Assembly: GCA_023389455.1 (NCBI GenBank)
Contig: JAEWEJ010000351.1
Location: forward strand, 1-5,038
DNA from: Actinomycetes bacterium
GTDB taxonomy: Bacteria > Actinomycetota > Actinomycetes > Actinomycetales > Cellulomonadaceae
DNA: 5,038 nucleotides
Reading direction: 5' to 3'
Shown here one piece after another: positions 4,645-5,038 of the stretch. The position numbers were made by a program, and so were the translations under genes. Position 1 is the stretch's first letter. Each line of letters starts with the position of its first letter. Under the pieces are notes generated by a model. The model was not told the DNA's origin, made no database searches, and worked only from the letters and a program-made list of their open reading frames with translations.

Positions 4645-5038
4645 CCCTCGACGTGCAGGTGCGCGCCGCCCGGGGGTCGTTCGAGCTCGACGTCACCCTG
4701 CGGGTCCCGGCCGGGACCGTCCTGGCCGTGATGGGCCCGAACGGCAGCGGCAAGTCGACGCTGCTCGGCGCCGTCGCCGGGCTCGTCCCCGTCACGGCAG
4801 GTCACGTCCGCCTCGGTGACGACGTGCTGGTCGACGTCGCCGCTCGCCGCAGCCTGCCGCCGCGCGAGCGTCGGCTGGGGGTCGCGCCGCAGGACGCGCT
4901 GCTGTTCGGGCACCTGTCCGCGCGCGAGAACGTCGCGTTCGGGCCGCGCGCGCAGGGGATGCGTGCGGCCGCGGCCCGGGAGCTCGCGGACCGGCTGCTG
5001 GCCGACGTCGGGCTCGCGCAGCACGCCCGGACCCGCGC
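4641..5038 (+). CDS. modC: Molybdate ABC transporter ATP-binding protein ModC, N-terminal part (runs off right edge)
   Basis: ModC is the cytoplasmic ATPase that powers molybdate import through ModB. The first 132 codons are present; family members are usually about 350 residues. The Walker A motif GPNGSGKST is at 32-40, AGLVPVTAG (46-54) follows, and the Q-loop region VAPQDALLFGHLSARENVAFG (81-101) has Q84 as the conserved glutamine; the HLSARENVAFG part is typical of ModC. The ABC signature, Walker B, H-loop and any C-terminal TOBE (molybdate-binding) domain lie beyond the window, so separation from other importer ATPases rests partly on its place after modB. ATG 4641 overlaps the modB TGA (ATGA), with a G-rich tract at 4631-4635 that may serve as ribosome binding site. 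No internal stop or frameshift is seen. Confidence 0.93.
   Translation, partial: MTLDVQVRAARGSFELDVTLRVPAGTVLAVMGPNGSGKSTLLGAVAGLVPVTAGHVRLGDDVLVDVAARRSLPPRERRLGVAPQDALLFGHLSARENVAFGPRAQGMRAAAARELADRLLADVGLAQHARTR

Noticed and set aside
1..5038. Mobile element, phage, toxin-antitoxin, defence system, CRISPR, tRNA or rRNA
   Set aside because: Every substantial stretch is explained by Moco or molybdate-transport genes. No array, transposase, integrase or RNA gene was seen, and base composition is uniform.

Overview
The window is very GC-rich, nearly every codon third position is G or C, GTG starts are frequent, and the -10 boxes have the form TANNNT. This points to a high-GC actinomycete. A Cellulomonadaceae or other Micrococcales origin is plausible, but I cannot prove it from this sequence. 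The whole segment is a molybdenum cofactor (Moco) synthesis and molybdate uptake locus. There is no sign of phage, insertion sequences, CRISPR or RNA genes, and gene density is close to complete.

Layout, left to right: a 5' fragment of moeA (minus strand, runs off the left edge); a 110-bp divergent promoter region; moaA and moaD on the plus strand, with a ribosome binding site inside the end of moaA; moaE on the minus strand, converging on moaD with only 4 bp between the stop codons; a 133-bp divergent promoter region; then a plus-strand operon of a helix-turn-helix/Mop-domain regulator, modA, modB and modC. The last gene runs off the right edge. The three junctions of this operon are all 4-bp start/stop overlaps.

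How the genes work together: ModA (lipoprotein), ModB (permease) and ModC (ATPase) import molybdate. MoaA starts pterin synthesis from GTP. MoaD and MoaE form molybdopterin synthase, which adds the dithiolene sulfurs. MoeA inserts molybdenum. The HTH/Mop protein is the likely molybdate-responsive switch for the locus. moaC, mogA/moaB and mobA are not in the window.

The most interesting non-coding signal is that all four transcription-unit starts (moeA, moaA, moaE, regulator) have a TANNNT -10 box exactly 6 nt upstream of the start codon. That is the geometry of leaderless mRNAs, and at least three of the four lack a Shine-Dalgarno sequence. I found no evidence of an undescribed multi-gene system. 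The locus is a recognisable Moco/mod cluster with some unusual organisation.
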